Source: Pseudomonadota bacterium
GTDB taxonomy: Bacteria > Pseudomonadota > Alphaproteobacteria > Rhizobiales > Devosiaceae
NCBI GenBank assembly: GCA_023433775.1
Contig: JAEYTY010000104.1
Span: 1 to 34,284 of the forward strand
Length of the DNA: 34,284 nucleotides
Reading direction: 5' to 3'
A program made the position numbers and the translations under genes. How positions within the stretch are numbered: position 1 is the first letter of the stretch; the number at the start of each line of letters is the position of its first letter. The notes below the pieces were generated by a model. It saw nothing but the letters and a program-made list of their open reading frames with translations. It was not told the origin of the DNA and ran no database searches. This document shows positions 1 to 6,001 of the stretch, in pieces.

Positions 1-41
1 TGTTCGGCAGGCTTCTTCGTATTCGTGGTTTTCGTCGTCAT
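1..41 (-). CDS. N-terminal fragment of the next gene in the leftward operon (partial)
   Basis: An ATG on the minus strand at 39-41 opens a frame, M-T-T-K-T-T-N-T-K-K-P-A-E, that runs off the window edge. It lies 46 bp after the stop of the winged-helix gene in the same direction. The tract is rich in Thr and Lys, as in a basic N-terminal tail. Only 13 codons are visible and the ribosome binding site is weak, so nothing can be said about function. Confidence 0.35.
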   Translation of the reverse strand, partial: MTTKTTNTKKPAE

Positions 42-87
42 TCTAGCTCTTTCGTCACTCAGACGAGACCAGAACTCTCCTTAACGA

Positions 88-627
88 TCAAACCCAATTC
101 TGTGCCAAGGGCGCTGATGACGGACAGTGGCACCCTTGTTCCTTATAGGTGTTCGGTAGAACTGTGGTTCGTGTCGCGACATGAACTGTGGTTCGTGTCA
201 GATCGTCTTTCTGACCTGAACTGTGGTTCACATCGGCGACCTGTTTCCTGCGAGACTTCAACCTCTTTGACCGGGCCCGGTCTTCCTCTTTCATTCGCGC
301 CACTTCGTCGGCAACCTTCTGATCATCGAACTCATACAGGTTCGGCTTTTGGCGGTTTCCGCGCTCCCATCTCAGCCAGCCAGACACCTTTAGGCGGTCG
401 AGGCACTTCATGACGTTGCGCACGGTCATGTGAGTGACCTCCGCTATAGTTTCTTGCGATGGATAGGCCGCAAAGCTGCCCTGGTTCAGGTGCTTCACCA
501 GGACCAGAGCCACGCGGACATCTGCCGGCTTCAGGGAGCCGTCTGATGCGAGAGCGCTGACCAGGTCCAGTTTCCAGCCCGCAAAGGTGGCTTTGAGAAT
601 GCGGGCCTCTTGCTCATTTGCGTCCAT
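88..627 (-). CDS. Winged-helix protein, probable O-like replication initiator (179 aa)
   Basis: Residues about 10-90 (KLDLVSAL...ADVRVALVLV... YPSQETIAEVTHMTVRNVMKCLDRL..GWLRWERG) form a helix-turn-helix/winged-helix domain of the HTH_36 type, common in phage and plasmid replication proteins. A basic Arg/Lys stretch follows. The C-terminal third is encoded over three near-identical repeats at 159-175, 183-199 and 218-234. The ATG at 625-627 is chosen because it follows an AGAGAGG motif, and the frame upstream of it is occupied by the 614-787 gene, which overlaps this start by 14 bp. It is the last complete gene visible in the leftward operon. A replication-initiator role is inferred from the domain plus the internal repeats, by analogy with lambda O. 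A simple transcription regulator is the alternative. Confidence 0.75.
   Translation of the reverse strand: MDANEQEARILKATFAGWKLDLVSALASDGSLKPADVRVALVLVKHLNQGSFAAYPSQETIAEVTHMTVRNVMKCLDRLKVSGWLRWERGNRQKPNLYEFDDQKVADEVARMKEEDRARSKRLKSRRKQVADVNHSSGQKDDLTRTTVHVATRTTVLPNTYKEQGCHCPSSAPLAQNWV
159..234. repeat. Three iteron-like repeats, core GAACTGTGGTTC
   Basis: GAACTGTGGTTCGTGTC occurs at 159-175 and 183-199, and GAACTGTGGTTC followed by ACATC at 218-234. Each core is itself an imperfect palindrome (GAAC-N4-GTTC). Start-to-start spacings are 24 and 35 bp. The 35-bp step is not a multiple of three, so the copies are read in different frames (TRTTV twice, VNHSS once). This suggests the DNA sequence, not the peptide, is conserved. 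An extra GTTC-N4-GAAC arm sits at 151-162. They are candidate binding sites for the winged-helix protein in whose gene they lie. Confidence 0.7.
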
Positions 628-787
628 TGCCCGCTGCCTCTCTGCTGGCGCGTCGGGCCATCTCGTTCTCGCGCTGCCTTCGCATGACATTGCGCCGAGC
701 GAGTTCCTTCGACCATTCCGGACGCCCAGCGAAAGCGTCATAGTGCCAGGGCTGGCGAACCCCGTTGTGGATGATCTTGTCTGTCAC
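614..787 (-). CDS. Small basic protein of unknown function (57 aa)
   Basis: A GTG start at 785-787 overlaps the stop of the upstream gene as GTGA, and the frame ends in TGA at 614-616, 14 bp inside the start of the winged-helix gene. The product has an aromatic N-terminal half (GVRQPWHYDAFAGRPEWSKE) and a strongly basic, Arg/Glu-rich helical tail (LARRNVMRRQRENEMARRAS). The perfect GTGA coupling, continuity of the overlapping operon and protein-like composition argue that it is real. I do not recognise a family; the basic tail could bind nucleic acid. Confidence 0.65.
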   Translation of the reverse strand: MTDKIIHNGVRQPWHYDAFAGRPEWSKELARRNVMRRQRENEMARRASREAAGNGRK

Positions 788-1419
788 CGCGCAATACCTG
801 CCCAGCGCTTCGACAGCATCGTCTGCCTGATGCCGGACTTGGATTTGCGGGCCCGGGCCATCATCCGTTGATAGGCGCGTTCCATAGCCGCCCTGCCCCC
901 GATGGCGTAGAGGGCGCGGCCTACGTCCTGGACATAGGCCCTGTCCGCTGGGTTCGTCTGGCGTTCTAGGCGCCCCAGGGCCAAATCCAGTCCATCGTCG
1001 TACTGCAGCTCGGGATCACCACGACGAACGGCCTCGGCCTCATAGATCGCGAGCATTGTGCGTTCAGGGATGCCCGCGCCCTCGCCGCTGGCCGACCGCA
1101 ACATCTCGATCTCCGCAGATAGCTGATGATCGGGCAGCGTGCGGATTCCATCGGCCATGGGGCCAATAGCTTCGACCAGCCGTTCCAGCGGCCAGGTGAA
1201 AAAGGGCTTCTTGGGCTTGCCCAGACCGCTGGCAGCAGCCTTGCGGCGAAACGACCATTCGCCGAAGTCCTCACGGCTGTTGATGGGCTCGTTGGACGCG
1301 CGGTCAGCCGCGCGCCATGCCTGCGAATTGGTGTCGTGGTCAGACACGACCTTCCCGGCTGGATCAGTCACCACCCAGCGCCCATCGTCACGGCGGGAAA
1401 CACTGAGGGCGGCGTTCAT
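784..1419 (-). CDS. Phage-type protein of unknown function (211 aa)
   Basis: The ATG at 1417-1419 is chosen because it overlaps the stop of the 41-aa membrane protein gene as ATGA; a longer frame to 1485 lacks such support and would run through that gene. The N-terminal 40 residues (SVSRRDDGRWVVTDPAGKVVSDHDTNSQAWRAADR) look like a small beta-rich module. The rest is probably helical and ends in a basic tail (RMMARARKSKSG). No catalytic motif or membrane segment is seen. It sits one gene upstream of the winged-helix gene, so a helper role in replication is possible but unproven. Confidence 0.7.
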   Translation of the reverse strand: MNAALSVSRRDDGRWVVTDPAGKVVSDHDTNSQAWRAADRASNEPINSREDFGEWSFRRKAAASGLGKPKKPFFTWPLERLVEAIGPMADGIRTLPDHQLSAEIEMLRSASGEGAGIPERTMLAIYEAEAVRRGDPELQYDDGLDLALGRLERQTNPADRAYVQDVGRALYAIGGRAAMERAYQRMMARARKSKSGIRQTMLSKRWAGIAR

Positions 1420-1541
1420 GGTGCCACCCCAAGAAGGACGATGGCAGCCACGATGCTGATTGCGAGGGCAGCGGAGGCCGCCCACGCGAGGTTGAGAAGA
1501 ATATGGACGAACGGCCGGCGAGAGATAGGAAGGGCGCTCAT
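1416..1541 (-). CDS. Single-pass small membrane protein (41 aa)
   Basis: The frame opens with an ATG at 1539-1541 that overlaps the upstream stop as ATGA and closes with a TGA at 1416-1418 that overlaps the next start as ATGA. The product has a short basic N-terminus (MSALPISRRPFVH) and then about 27 uninterrupted apolar residues (ILLNLAWAASAALAISIVAA and onward), which is one transmembrane helix with an N-in orientation by the positive-inside rule. The double ATGA overlap is strong evidence that it is translated. Small phage inner-membrane proteins include superinfection-exclusion factors and holin-like proteins, but no function can be assigned. Confidence 0.7.
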   Translation of the reverse strand: MSALPISRRPFVHILLNLAWAASAALAISIVAAIVLLGVAP

Positions 1542-1756
1542 GCGTTCTCTCCCTGATTATGGGTCAAGTCCTGCCCCGCCACATAGGCGAGCAGGGTCTT
1601 GCGGGAGGCGCACCAGCGCCCCCGCTTGCCCGTTCCGATACGACGGCCCGGAAGTTGACCCTGCGCCAGCCAGTACTTGGCCTGGCGCTCCGTGAGTCCG
1701 ATGGCGGCGCCGATATCCTTGGCGCCCCATAGCGTGTCGTTTGCCTGGTCAGACAT
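1538..1756 (-). CDS. Excisionase/MerR-like helix-turn-helix DNA-binding protein (72 aa)
   Basis: WGAKDIGAAIGLTERQAKYWLAQGQLPGRRIGTGKRGRWCASRKTLLAYV matches the pattern of small HTH_17-type proteins. A helix-turn-helix (residues about 10-35) is followed by a basic wing and a final helix that normally packs on the domain. The start overlaps the upstream gene by 8 bp and the stop overlaps the membrane protein start as ATGA. Such proteins act as excisionases or as local transcription regulators in temperate elements. Which role applies here cannot be read from the sequence. Confidence 0.75.
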   Translation of the reverse strand: MSDQANDTLWGAKDIGAAIGLTERQAKYWLAQGQLPGRRIGTGKRGRWCASRKTLLAYVAGQDLTHNQGENA

Positions 1757-2141
1757 GGACGCCTCCCTTGGGCTTCCACTGGCTGAGGTCGATCATGGTG
1801 TCGTAGTCGTTGTGCTCCCCGGTGCGATGATCGAAGGACCGCATCCGATCGACCATCATCGTGCGGGGGCTGCCGTCACGCATCCGCTCAGGGACAGACC
1901 AATAGCGGTCGGCACGGATGACCGGATCGGGCTTGTCCCACGGGTGCTGGCCGATCGTCAGCCGCCAACCGTCGCAGGGCCCGGCCACGTCACTCATGAG
2001 ACGAACCAGCTCGGCGATGTGGTCGTCGATCTGCTCTTGCCGTGTTAGCGGAACAGGGATGGCCATTGCGGGCGGGGCCACTGCCGCCGCCCCGACAAGC
2101 GGAAAGGCGCCGAGGAAGGTGCGGCGGGTGAGCTTAGACAT
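1749..2141 (-). CDS. Predicted Tat-exported small protein (130 aa)
   Basis: The N-terminus MSKLTRRTFLGAFPLVGAAA continues to VAPPAMA. It carries a consensus twin-arginine motif (T-R-R-T-F-L-G), a hydrophobic core and an A-x-A-like cleavage site near residue 27. The mature part (about 103 residues) has no recognised domain; it contains RLTIGQHPWDKPDPVIRADRYWSVPER, which looks like compact mixed structure. The start overlaps the upstream gene by 8 bp and the end overlaps the excisionase-like gene by 8 bp, so it belongs to the operon. Export of a folded protein from a phage early operon is unusual; it may alter the cell surface of the host, which is speculation. Confidence 0.7.
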   Translation of the reverse strand: MSKLTRRTFLGAFPLVGAAAVAPPAMAIPVPLTRQEQIDDHIAELVRLMSDVAGPCDGWRLTIGQHPWDKPDPVIRADRYWSVPERMRDGSPRTMMVDRMRSFDHRTGEHNDYDTMIDLSQWKPKGGVHV

Positions 2142-2358
2142 TGGTCCGCCCCCCGTTCTGCTCGATCAGGTCCTCGAGCTTTTCTGCGACGGTGTCGGCA
2201 ATGTCTCTGGTGTGACCCAGCAGGCGGCGCAGTGCATCGCGCATCCTGCGGTCATCAATGTCACGGGCGGCCATGTAGGCGGCATCGAGCAGTTCGCAGA
2301 CCTCGCCAAAGAGGTCGATCACGTCGATGATGGGCAGATTGTTGTCGCGATCAGCCAT
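2134..2358 (-). CDS. Small helical protein of unknown function (74 aa)
   Basis: The start MADRDNN (ATG 2356-2358) is chosen over an upstream ATG because GAGAACG precedes it at suitable spacing and it overlaps the previous stop by 8 bp. The protein is acidic and helical (IIDVIDLFGEVCELLDAAYM ... LLGHTRDIADTVAEKLEDLI) and would suit a coiled coil or four-helix bundle. It shares a helical character with its upstream neighbour, so the two may be partners. No family recognised. Confidence 0.7.
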   Translation of the reverse strand: MADRDNNLPIIDVIDLFGEVCELLDAAYMAARDIDDRRMRDALRRLLGHTRDIADTVAEKLEDLIEQNGGRTNV

Positions 2359-2731
2359 GAGCGTTCTCCTCGACAACAAGGGCATTGGCCACGACCACAG
2401 CGAGCGAGCTGGGATGGTCGAGAAAGCGAGCCTCGTACCGAATGTGCGTGTAGGACAGCCAGCGGGCGTCAGCCTGGGTCACTTTCCCTTCGCAGCGGCG
2501 TACTGCCTCGGATTTCACTGCCTCCATTGAGTAGGTGAGGAAGTCGCTCAGGCGGGAGACGATCTGCCCGGCCTCATTGAAGTTGGTCTTGTCCTCAGCC
2601 TGAAAGCGCACCTGCGCGATCAGACCGTCGAGTACATCGGAGATGGTCGAGAATGCATCCCCGAGGGCGCACAACTGGGCGGCGGGAAGCTTCTGGAGCC
2701 CGGCACGGTCAACGGTAAGTGTGTCGGTCAT
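2351..2731 (-). CDS. Helical phage protein of unknown function (126 aa)
   Basis: The start MTDTLTVDRAG (ATG 2729-2731) overlaps the stop of the Rha-family gene in the TGATG form, suggesting translational coupling. The product is helical throughout (LCALGDAFSTISDVLDGLIA, GQIVSRLSDFLTYSMEAVKS) and contains a short W-L-S-Y-T-H-I-R-Y-E-A segment. There is no membrane segment and no visible catalytic motif. Its position directly after a regulatory gene in a phage operon is all that context offers. Confidence 0.7.
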   Translation of the reverse strand: MTDTLTVDRAGLQKLPAAQLCALGDAFSTISDVLDGLIAQVRFQAEDKTNFNEAGQIVSRLSDFLTYSMEAVKSEAVRRCEGKVTQADARWLSYTHIRYEARFLDHPSSLAVVVANALVVEENAHG

Positions 2732-3651
2732 CACTTGCCCTCCCCGTCGGTCTTGGCGAACTGCAGCACGTTCGAGCCTGAGTTGCGGGCAATGTGCTGG
2801 TCGATCAGGGCGCGGCCGCGATCCTTGAGCCACGCCTGGACGACGGGCTTGCGCCAGATGCGGCAGCGGCGTCCGAAGGGGCTGCGGGCGCTGTCGCCCC
2901 AGCGGTTCGTTTCAAGGCAGAAGTCATCGAGCGACTTCACCAACAGGGCATTGAGCGTCTTCGGGCGGGGCATCTTGAACGGGTGGCCTGCCATATGCAG
3001 GACCATGTCGAGATCGGCCCATTCCCCAGCGACAAAGGTGGTGGGCTGGACGGAGCGCTCGGCAAGGGTAGTCACCGAAGAGGTCTGCCGGAGCAATTCG
3101 CCTATGGCGCGATGAAAGTGGACATCGCGCTGGTGTAGCGCCACGAACCGGTCATCGAGATAGCGCTTGAGCGCGGCAATGGGGTTGCCGGCGAAATCCT
3201 TCACCGCCTTGATGACTGCGCCGCGAGTGCTGCCCGCCTGATGAATGATCAGGTCTCGGGTTGCCTCGGATGCGACCCGAGCGCTGTCGGCCAACTGGAT
3301 CATTCCCAGATCACCAGGAGCACCGAGCTCAGGATGGGCAGAACGGAGCCGCATCCATTCATCGACAACGGCAGCCATGAACTTCGGCGACAGCTTGGCG
3401 ACCACGACGTAGGTGTCTCGCTCGAGCAGCCGGAATTCCGTTACGGTCTGGCCAAGGTGATTTGTAACTTCCTCAATTTGAGGAAGCTGCATCGCTCCAT
3501 CCGCGGCAAGTGCCTGAATGGTGCGCTTCACATTGTCATGGCGCTTGTGGGTCAGTTCCGCGATCTCGCGGCTGCTCATGGTGAGCGTTGCGCTGCCGGT
3601 GGGCAGCGTGATATGGGTGTTCATCGTCATTTCCATTGCGTGGTTTGACAT
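2731..3651 (-). CDS. Rha-family phage regulatory/antirepressor-like protein (306 aa)
   Basis: The N-terminal domain (TMSSREIAELTHKRHDNVKR ... EFRLLERDTYVVVAKLSPKF) has the hallmarks of the Rha family: a helix-turn-helix-like segment, a conserved N-H-L-G..-T-E-F-R-L core and a helical end (MAAVVDEWMRLR). Family members are phage regulators often fused to ANT or KilA-C domains. Residues about 130-300 form a separate C-terminal region containing MAGHPFKMPRPKTLNALLV and RRCRIWRKPVVQAWLKDRG, probably a second DNA-binding part. The frame is open upstream to a GTG at 3721-3723 that overlaps the previous stop (TAGTG). I prefer the ATG at 3649-3651, although the ATG at 3622-3624 is also well spaced from a GGAAA motif. 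Confidence 0.8.
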   Translation of the reverse strand: MSNHAMEMTMNTHITLPTGSATLTMSSREIAELTHKRHDNVKRTIQALAADGAMQLPQIEEVTNHLGQTVTEFRLLERDTYVVVAKLSPKFMAAVVDEWMRLRSAHPELGAPGDLGMIQLADSARVASEATRDLIIHQAGSTRGAVIKAVKDFAGNPIAALKRYLDDRFVALHQRDVHFHRAIGELLRQTSSVTTLAERSVQPTTFVAGEWADLDMVLHMAGHPFKMPRPKTLNALLVKSLDDFCLETNRWGDSARSPFGRRCRIWRKPVVQAWLKDRGRALIDQHIARNSGSNVLQFAKTDGEGK

Positions 3652-3722
3652 TGGGGCGCCCTGCAAGGCGCCGTTCGGAAGGGCTGAGGCTGCAACCTCG
3701 GCCCTTTTGCTTTGGGCTGCCA

Positions 3723-3953
3723 CTATGCGGCCTCCCCTTGCTTTGCTTCGGCCTCAAGGCCCTTGGCGATTAGCTGCCGCACGGCCTCGGTCTGCGAGGG
3801 AATGCGGTTTCTCCAGCGATATTCTGCGACGGCCTCGGCCTCCTGGTCATTCAGGAGCAATGGGAAGCGGCGCTGGCGAAGGTCTTTCTCTGTCACGTGA
3901 ACTCCATTGATTTGTATGGTTTCCAACATTGTCATGTTTACCACGATTCGCAC
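3723..3953 (-). CDS. Ribbon-helix-helix-like regulator, Arc-like position (76 aa)
   Basis: RRFPLLLNDQEAEAVAEYRW followed by RNRIPSQTEAVRQLIAKGLE fits the ribbon-helix-helix fold: a short beta strand, helix A, and helix B preceded by a Ser that caps it. The GTG at 3951-3953 has AAAAGG four bases upstream, but ATGs at 3933-3935 and 3927-3929 are possible starts. The left arm of a 16-bp inverted repeat (3924-3939) covers those codons. It opens the leftward operon and is divergent from a second ribbon-helix-helix-like gene at 4016. It probably represses its own operon. Confidence 0.7.
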   Translation of the reverse strand: MRIVVNMTMLETIQINGVHVTEKDLRQRRFPLLLNDQEAEAVAEYRWRNRIPSQTEAVRQLIAKGLEAEAKQGEAA

Positions 3954-4007
3954 GTTGCCTTTTCAGCGCAAGCGTGTCAAGTCATGATTGCAAACATGAC
4001 AATGTTG
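3924..4007. promoter_or_regulatory. Perfect 16-bp inverted repeat in the divergent control region
   Basis: CAACATTGTCATGTTT at 3924-3939 is the exact reverse complement of AAACATGACAATGTTG at 3992-4007, with 52 bp between. The arms flank the promoter space of the two divergent ribbon-helix-helix-like genes, each arm sitting close to or over the start of one gene. This is what paired operators for symmetric autorepression would look like. Looping or a cruciform is possible but secondary. Confidence 0.65.
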
Positions 4008-4015
4008 GGTAGGGC

Positions 4016-4495
4016 ATGATGGCCGAAGAGATCAAAGACCAGCGGATAGTGGTGCTGATGACGCCATCGGAACTGGAGGAAATTGACGAATGGAGCTTTG
4101 CTAAGCGCATAAGATCACGCGGCGAGGCGATTAGGCGCCTATGTCAGATGGGACTGGCTATCGGTGATCGTGACGACCTTCTCGATGACCTTACGAAGGC
4201 ATACCTAGAGCGAATGAAAGTCGCGGACGAAGCGCTGGGGCGCCTTCAGGACGACGCCAGCACCGATATTGCCACCAAGCTCGCCGACTATGTCGAATCG
4301 GTTTCGAGCTACATGGACACTGCTGGCACGCTGCTGATCGAGGTTGCATATCTGCTTTCAGTCGCTACCAAAGCATCCTCCCATGACGAAATCGAACGTA
4401 TCGTCCTGGCCAGCCAAGAAATGCGCGATTCAGTGCGCGGGCATGTCTACTTTGACGGCGAACTCGTGGCGATCCCGCCCAGGAAAGACAAATGA
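4016..4495 (+). CDS. Ribbon-helix-helix-like regulator, Mnt-like position (159 aa)
   Basis: Residues 8-50 (QRIVVLMTPSELEEIDEWSF, then AKRIRSRGEAIRRLCQMGL) show the strand-helix-helix pattern of a ribbon-helix-helix domain with S-R-G-E-A-I-R as the helix B start. The remaining 100 residues are helical (DDLLDDLTKAYLERMKVADE, SVSSYMDTAGTLLIEVAYLL) and may mediate oligomerisation. Two ATG codons in tandem (4016 and 4019) follow a GGGTAGGG motif; the second has better spacing. It opens the rightward operon, and its stop overlaps the next start as ATGA. Together with the 3723-3953 gene it brackets the inverted repeat. Confidence 0.75.
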   Translation: MMAEEIKDQRIVVLMTPSELEEIDEWSFAKRIRSRGEAIRRLCQMGLAIGDRDDLLDDLTKAYLERMKVADEALGRLQDDASTDIATKLADYVESVSSYMDTAGTLLIEVAYLLSVATKASSHDEIERIVLASQEMRDSVRGHVYFDGELVAIPPRKDK

Positions 4496-4965
4496 GCGTC
4501 CGCACACGCTCCAGCGAGCCACCCATGACTACAGGTGGCCGCAAAGACACCACTCGCGAACCGCTGCTGACACCAGAAGAAGCCGCCCGACGCCTCGCCA
4601 TTTCGCAACGCCAATTGCTGGGTCTGGTGCAGGCCGGTGCGATCAGCTTCATCAATGTGGGAATCGGCAAAAGGCCAGCGCGCCGATATGAGCCGTCGGA
4701 GATCGAGCGTTTCATCGATGACCGCCGAACCACCTTTCCCCGCGGTGTTGAGCTTCAGTCCTTGCTGGCGTCCGCGCGCCAATGCGACCCTAACGAGCCA
4801 ACAAGCCTAGATGAGGTCCGCGCGCGGCTCGAAGTGCGCAAGCGCGCGGCCGCCAGTGATCGGTTAGCTCTACGGAACAGAGCCACATCAGAGACCACAC
4901 AGAGGGCTATGGCGCACCTAGCCCGGCTCGCTGCGGGCGGGAAGAAACCGAAGGGCAGGACATGA
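4492..4965 (+). CDS. Excisionase-like helix-turn-helix protein with basic tail (157 aa)
   Basis: LLTPEEAARRLAISQRQLLG through to YEPSEIERFIDDRR (about residues 25-80) is an HTH_17/excisionase-type domain. The C-terminal tail (VRKRAAASDRLALRNRATSE ... GGKKPKGRT) is basic and resembles the tail of the 5230-5523 product. The ATG overlaps the upstream stop as ATGA and follows AGGAAAGACAA. It probably binds DNA near the integrase promoter or the attachment site, but excisionase activity is only one possibility. Confidence 0.75.
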   Translation: MSVRTRSSEPPMTTGGRKDTTREPLLTPEEAARRLAISQRQLLGLVQAGAISFINVGIGKRPARRYEPSEIERFIDDRRTTFPRGVELQSLLASARQCDPNEPTSLDEVRARLEVRKRAAASDRLALRNRATSETTQRAMAHLARLAAGGKKPKGRT

Positions 4966-5240
4966 GCGCCCGCAACCCCACCCTGCCACTGCCATGGAAG
5001 CGAATGCTGTCCCATGACGAGGCTGCGGACTATTGCGGCTTCAAGACCACCCGCCAGTTCCTGGCCCATGTTCGCAGTCGGGTGCCGGCGGTGAATTTCG
5101 GCAACTACGAGCGCTGGGATCGGCATCGCCTCGATGAGTGGCTCGACACCCTGTCGGGCGGCCGCGCCTCTGACGCTGAGCCGGATATCGTAGACATGTT
5201 GAGGAACGCTTTCCCAAAGGGTGCCCGAAATGGTCGCTAA
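4962..5240 (+). CDS. Small excisionase/AlpA-like DNA-binding protein (92 aa)
   Basis: MLSHDEAADYCGFKTTRQFL ... NYERWDRHRLDEWLDTL is a compact helix-turn-helix of the excisionase/AlpA kind, ending in the typical R-L-D-E-W-L helix. It starts as ATGA over the upstream stop after GGGCAGGAC. It closely parallels the 5520-5798 product (shared A-x-Y-C-G and R-L-D-E-W-L), so the operon contains repeated copies of this module. Its stop overlaps the next start by 11 bp. Confidence 0.75.
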   Translation: MSARNPTLPLPWKRMLSHDEAADYCGFKTTRQFLAHVRSRVPAVNFGNYERWDRHRLDEWLDTLSGGRASDAEPDIVDMLRNAFPKGARNGR

Positions 5241-5523
5241 GCCCACACGCATCAAGCAGAGCGAAATCACGCGCATCCTGAAGGGCGCGAAGGCGGCTGG
5301 GGTGGAGATGAGCATCATCGTCACGGCGGAGGAAGTGCGCTTCGTGCCTGTCGAACATGCGCCAAAGGATGAGAGCAACGCCCTCAAAGACTGGATAGCC
5401 AAGCGCGATGCCCGTCGCGCATCGGCGCTGCGTGATTCAGCAGTCAGTGACACCACCGCTGAGGCTATCGCCCTCATGAACCAGCGCGCTCGCAAGCCGG
5501 GCGCGAGAGGGAGGAAGCAGTGA
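5230..5523 (+). CDS. Small phage protein of a type found upstream of integrases (97 aa)
   Basis: The ATG at 5230 follows AAAGGG at good spacing and lies inside the end of the upstream gene. The N-terminal half (RIKQSEITRILKGAKAAGVE, MSIIVTAEEVRFVPVE) has the helix-plus-two-strands pattern of short hypothetical proteins often seen beside integrases in alphaproteobacterial prophages (from memory). The C-terminal half (AKRDARRASALRDSAVSDTT ... KPGARGRKQ) matches in pattern the tail of the 4492-4965 product. No biochemical function is known to me. Confidence 0.65.
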   Translation: MVAKPTRIKQSEITRILKGAKAAGVEMSIIVTAEEVRFVPVEHAPKDESNALKDWIAKRDARRASALRDSAVSDTTAEAIALMNQRARKPGARGRKQ

Positions 5524-5798
5524 CCCTAAAAGTCCCGCTCACAGACTTGCCTGGCTGGCCCGCCGCGTTGAACCAGCAGCTAGCCGCCGCCTATTGCGGC
5601 GTGTCGGTCGACACCTTCACATCGGTATGCCCTGTCCAGCCAATCGCCATCACCAATTCGAGGAACGGCAAGCGCTATCTGCGGGTCAGGCTCGATGAAT
5701 GGCTGATGAGCATGGATGTCTCGCGCCCGCCAGGCAGACTCCGCGTCGGAGAGCGGCTGCGAGAAGGAAATCAACGCCGGGGGGAGGGGCAGTTATGA
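5520..5798 (+). CDS. Small excisionase/AlpA-like DNA-binding protein, second copy (92 aa)
   Basis: A GTG at 5520 overlaps the upstream stop as GTGA. ALNQQLAAAYCGVSVDTFTS and GKRYLRVRLDEWLMSM form the same helix-turn-helix module as the 4962-5240 product, with the conserved A-Y-C-G and R-L-D-E-W-L segments. The tail is basic (RPPGRLRVGERLREGNQRR). Its end overlaps the next gene as ATGA. Probable excisionase or transcription regulator; the sequence does not decide. Confidence 0.7.
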   Translation: MTLKVPLTDLPGWPAALNQQLAAAYCGVSVDTFTSVCPVQPIAITNSRNGKRYLRVRLDEWLMSMDVSRPPGRLRVGERLREGNQRRGEGQL

Positions 5799-6001
5799 CG
5801 CGCCGAGAAGATGCCGCGCACACCGCGCTATCCAGCTTCATCGGCGCCGTCGTCGCTGCCGAAAAGGCCGATCGTGGCACGCCTGCCCTGCTCGACCAGG
5901 CAGGCGGAATTGGGCACTTGGTCAGGGACGCTGGGCTGGTTGATCTGGTCCCGGAAGCGGCGGATTTGTACCGTCGAGCGATGAAGCTGAGGAGTTCCTG
6001 A
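5795..6001 (+). CDS. Small helical protein of unknown function (68 aa)
   Basis: The ATG at 5795 overlaps the upstream stop as ATGA and follows a strong GGGGAGGGG motif. The product is a single helical domain (DAAHTALSSFIGAVVAAEKA, LLDQAGGIGHLVRDAGLVDL, AADLYRRAMKL). It is the last clear gene before the AbiF cassette. Its stop overlaps a following ATG (TGATG) that has GAGGAG six bases upstream. Confidence 0.65.
   Translation: MTRREDAAHTALSSFIGAVVAAEKADRGTPALLDQAGGIGHLVRDAGLVDLVPEAADLYRRAMKLRSS

Noticed and set aside
102..413. A 103-codon rightward frame over the iteron-like repeats
   Set aside because: It is antisense to the winged-helix gene, its peptide repeats (ELWFVS) come from the DNA repeats, and it has no neighbour in the same direction.
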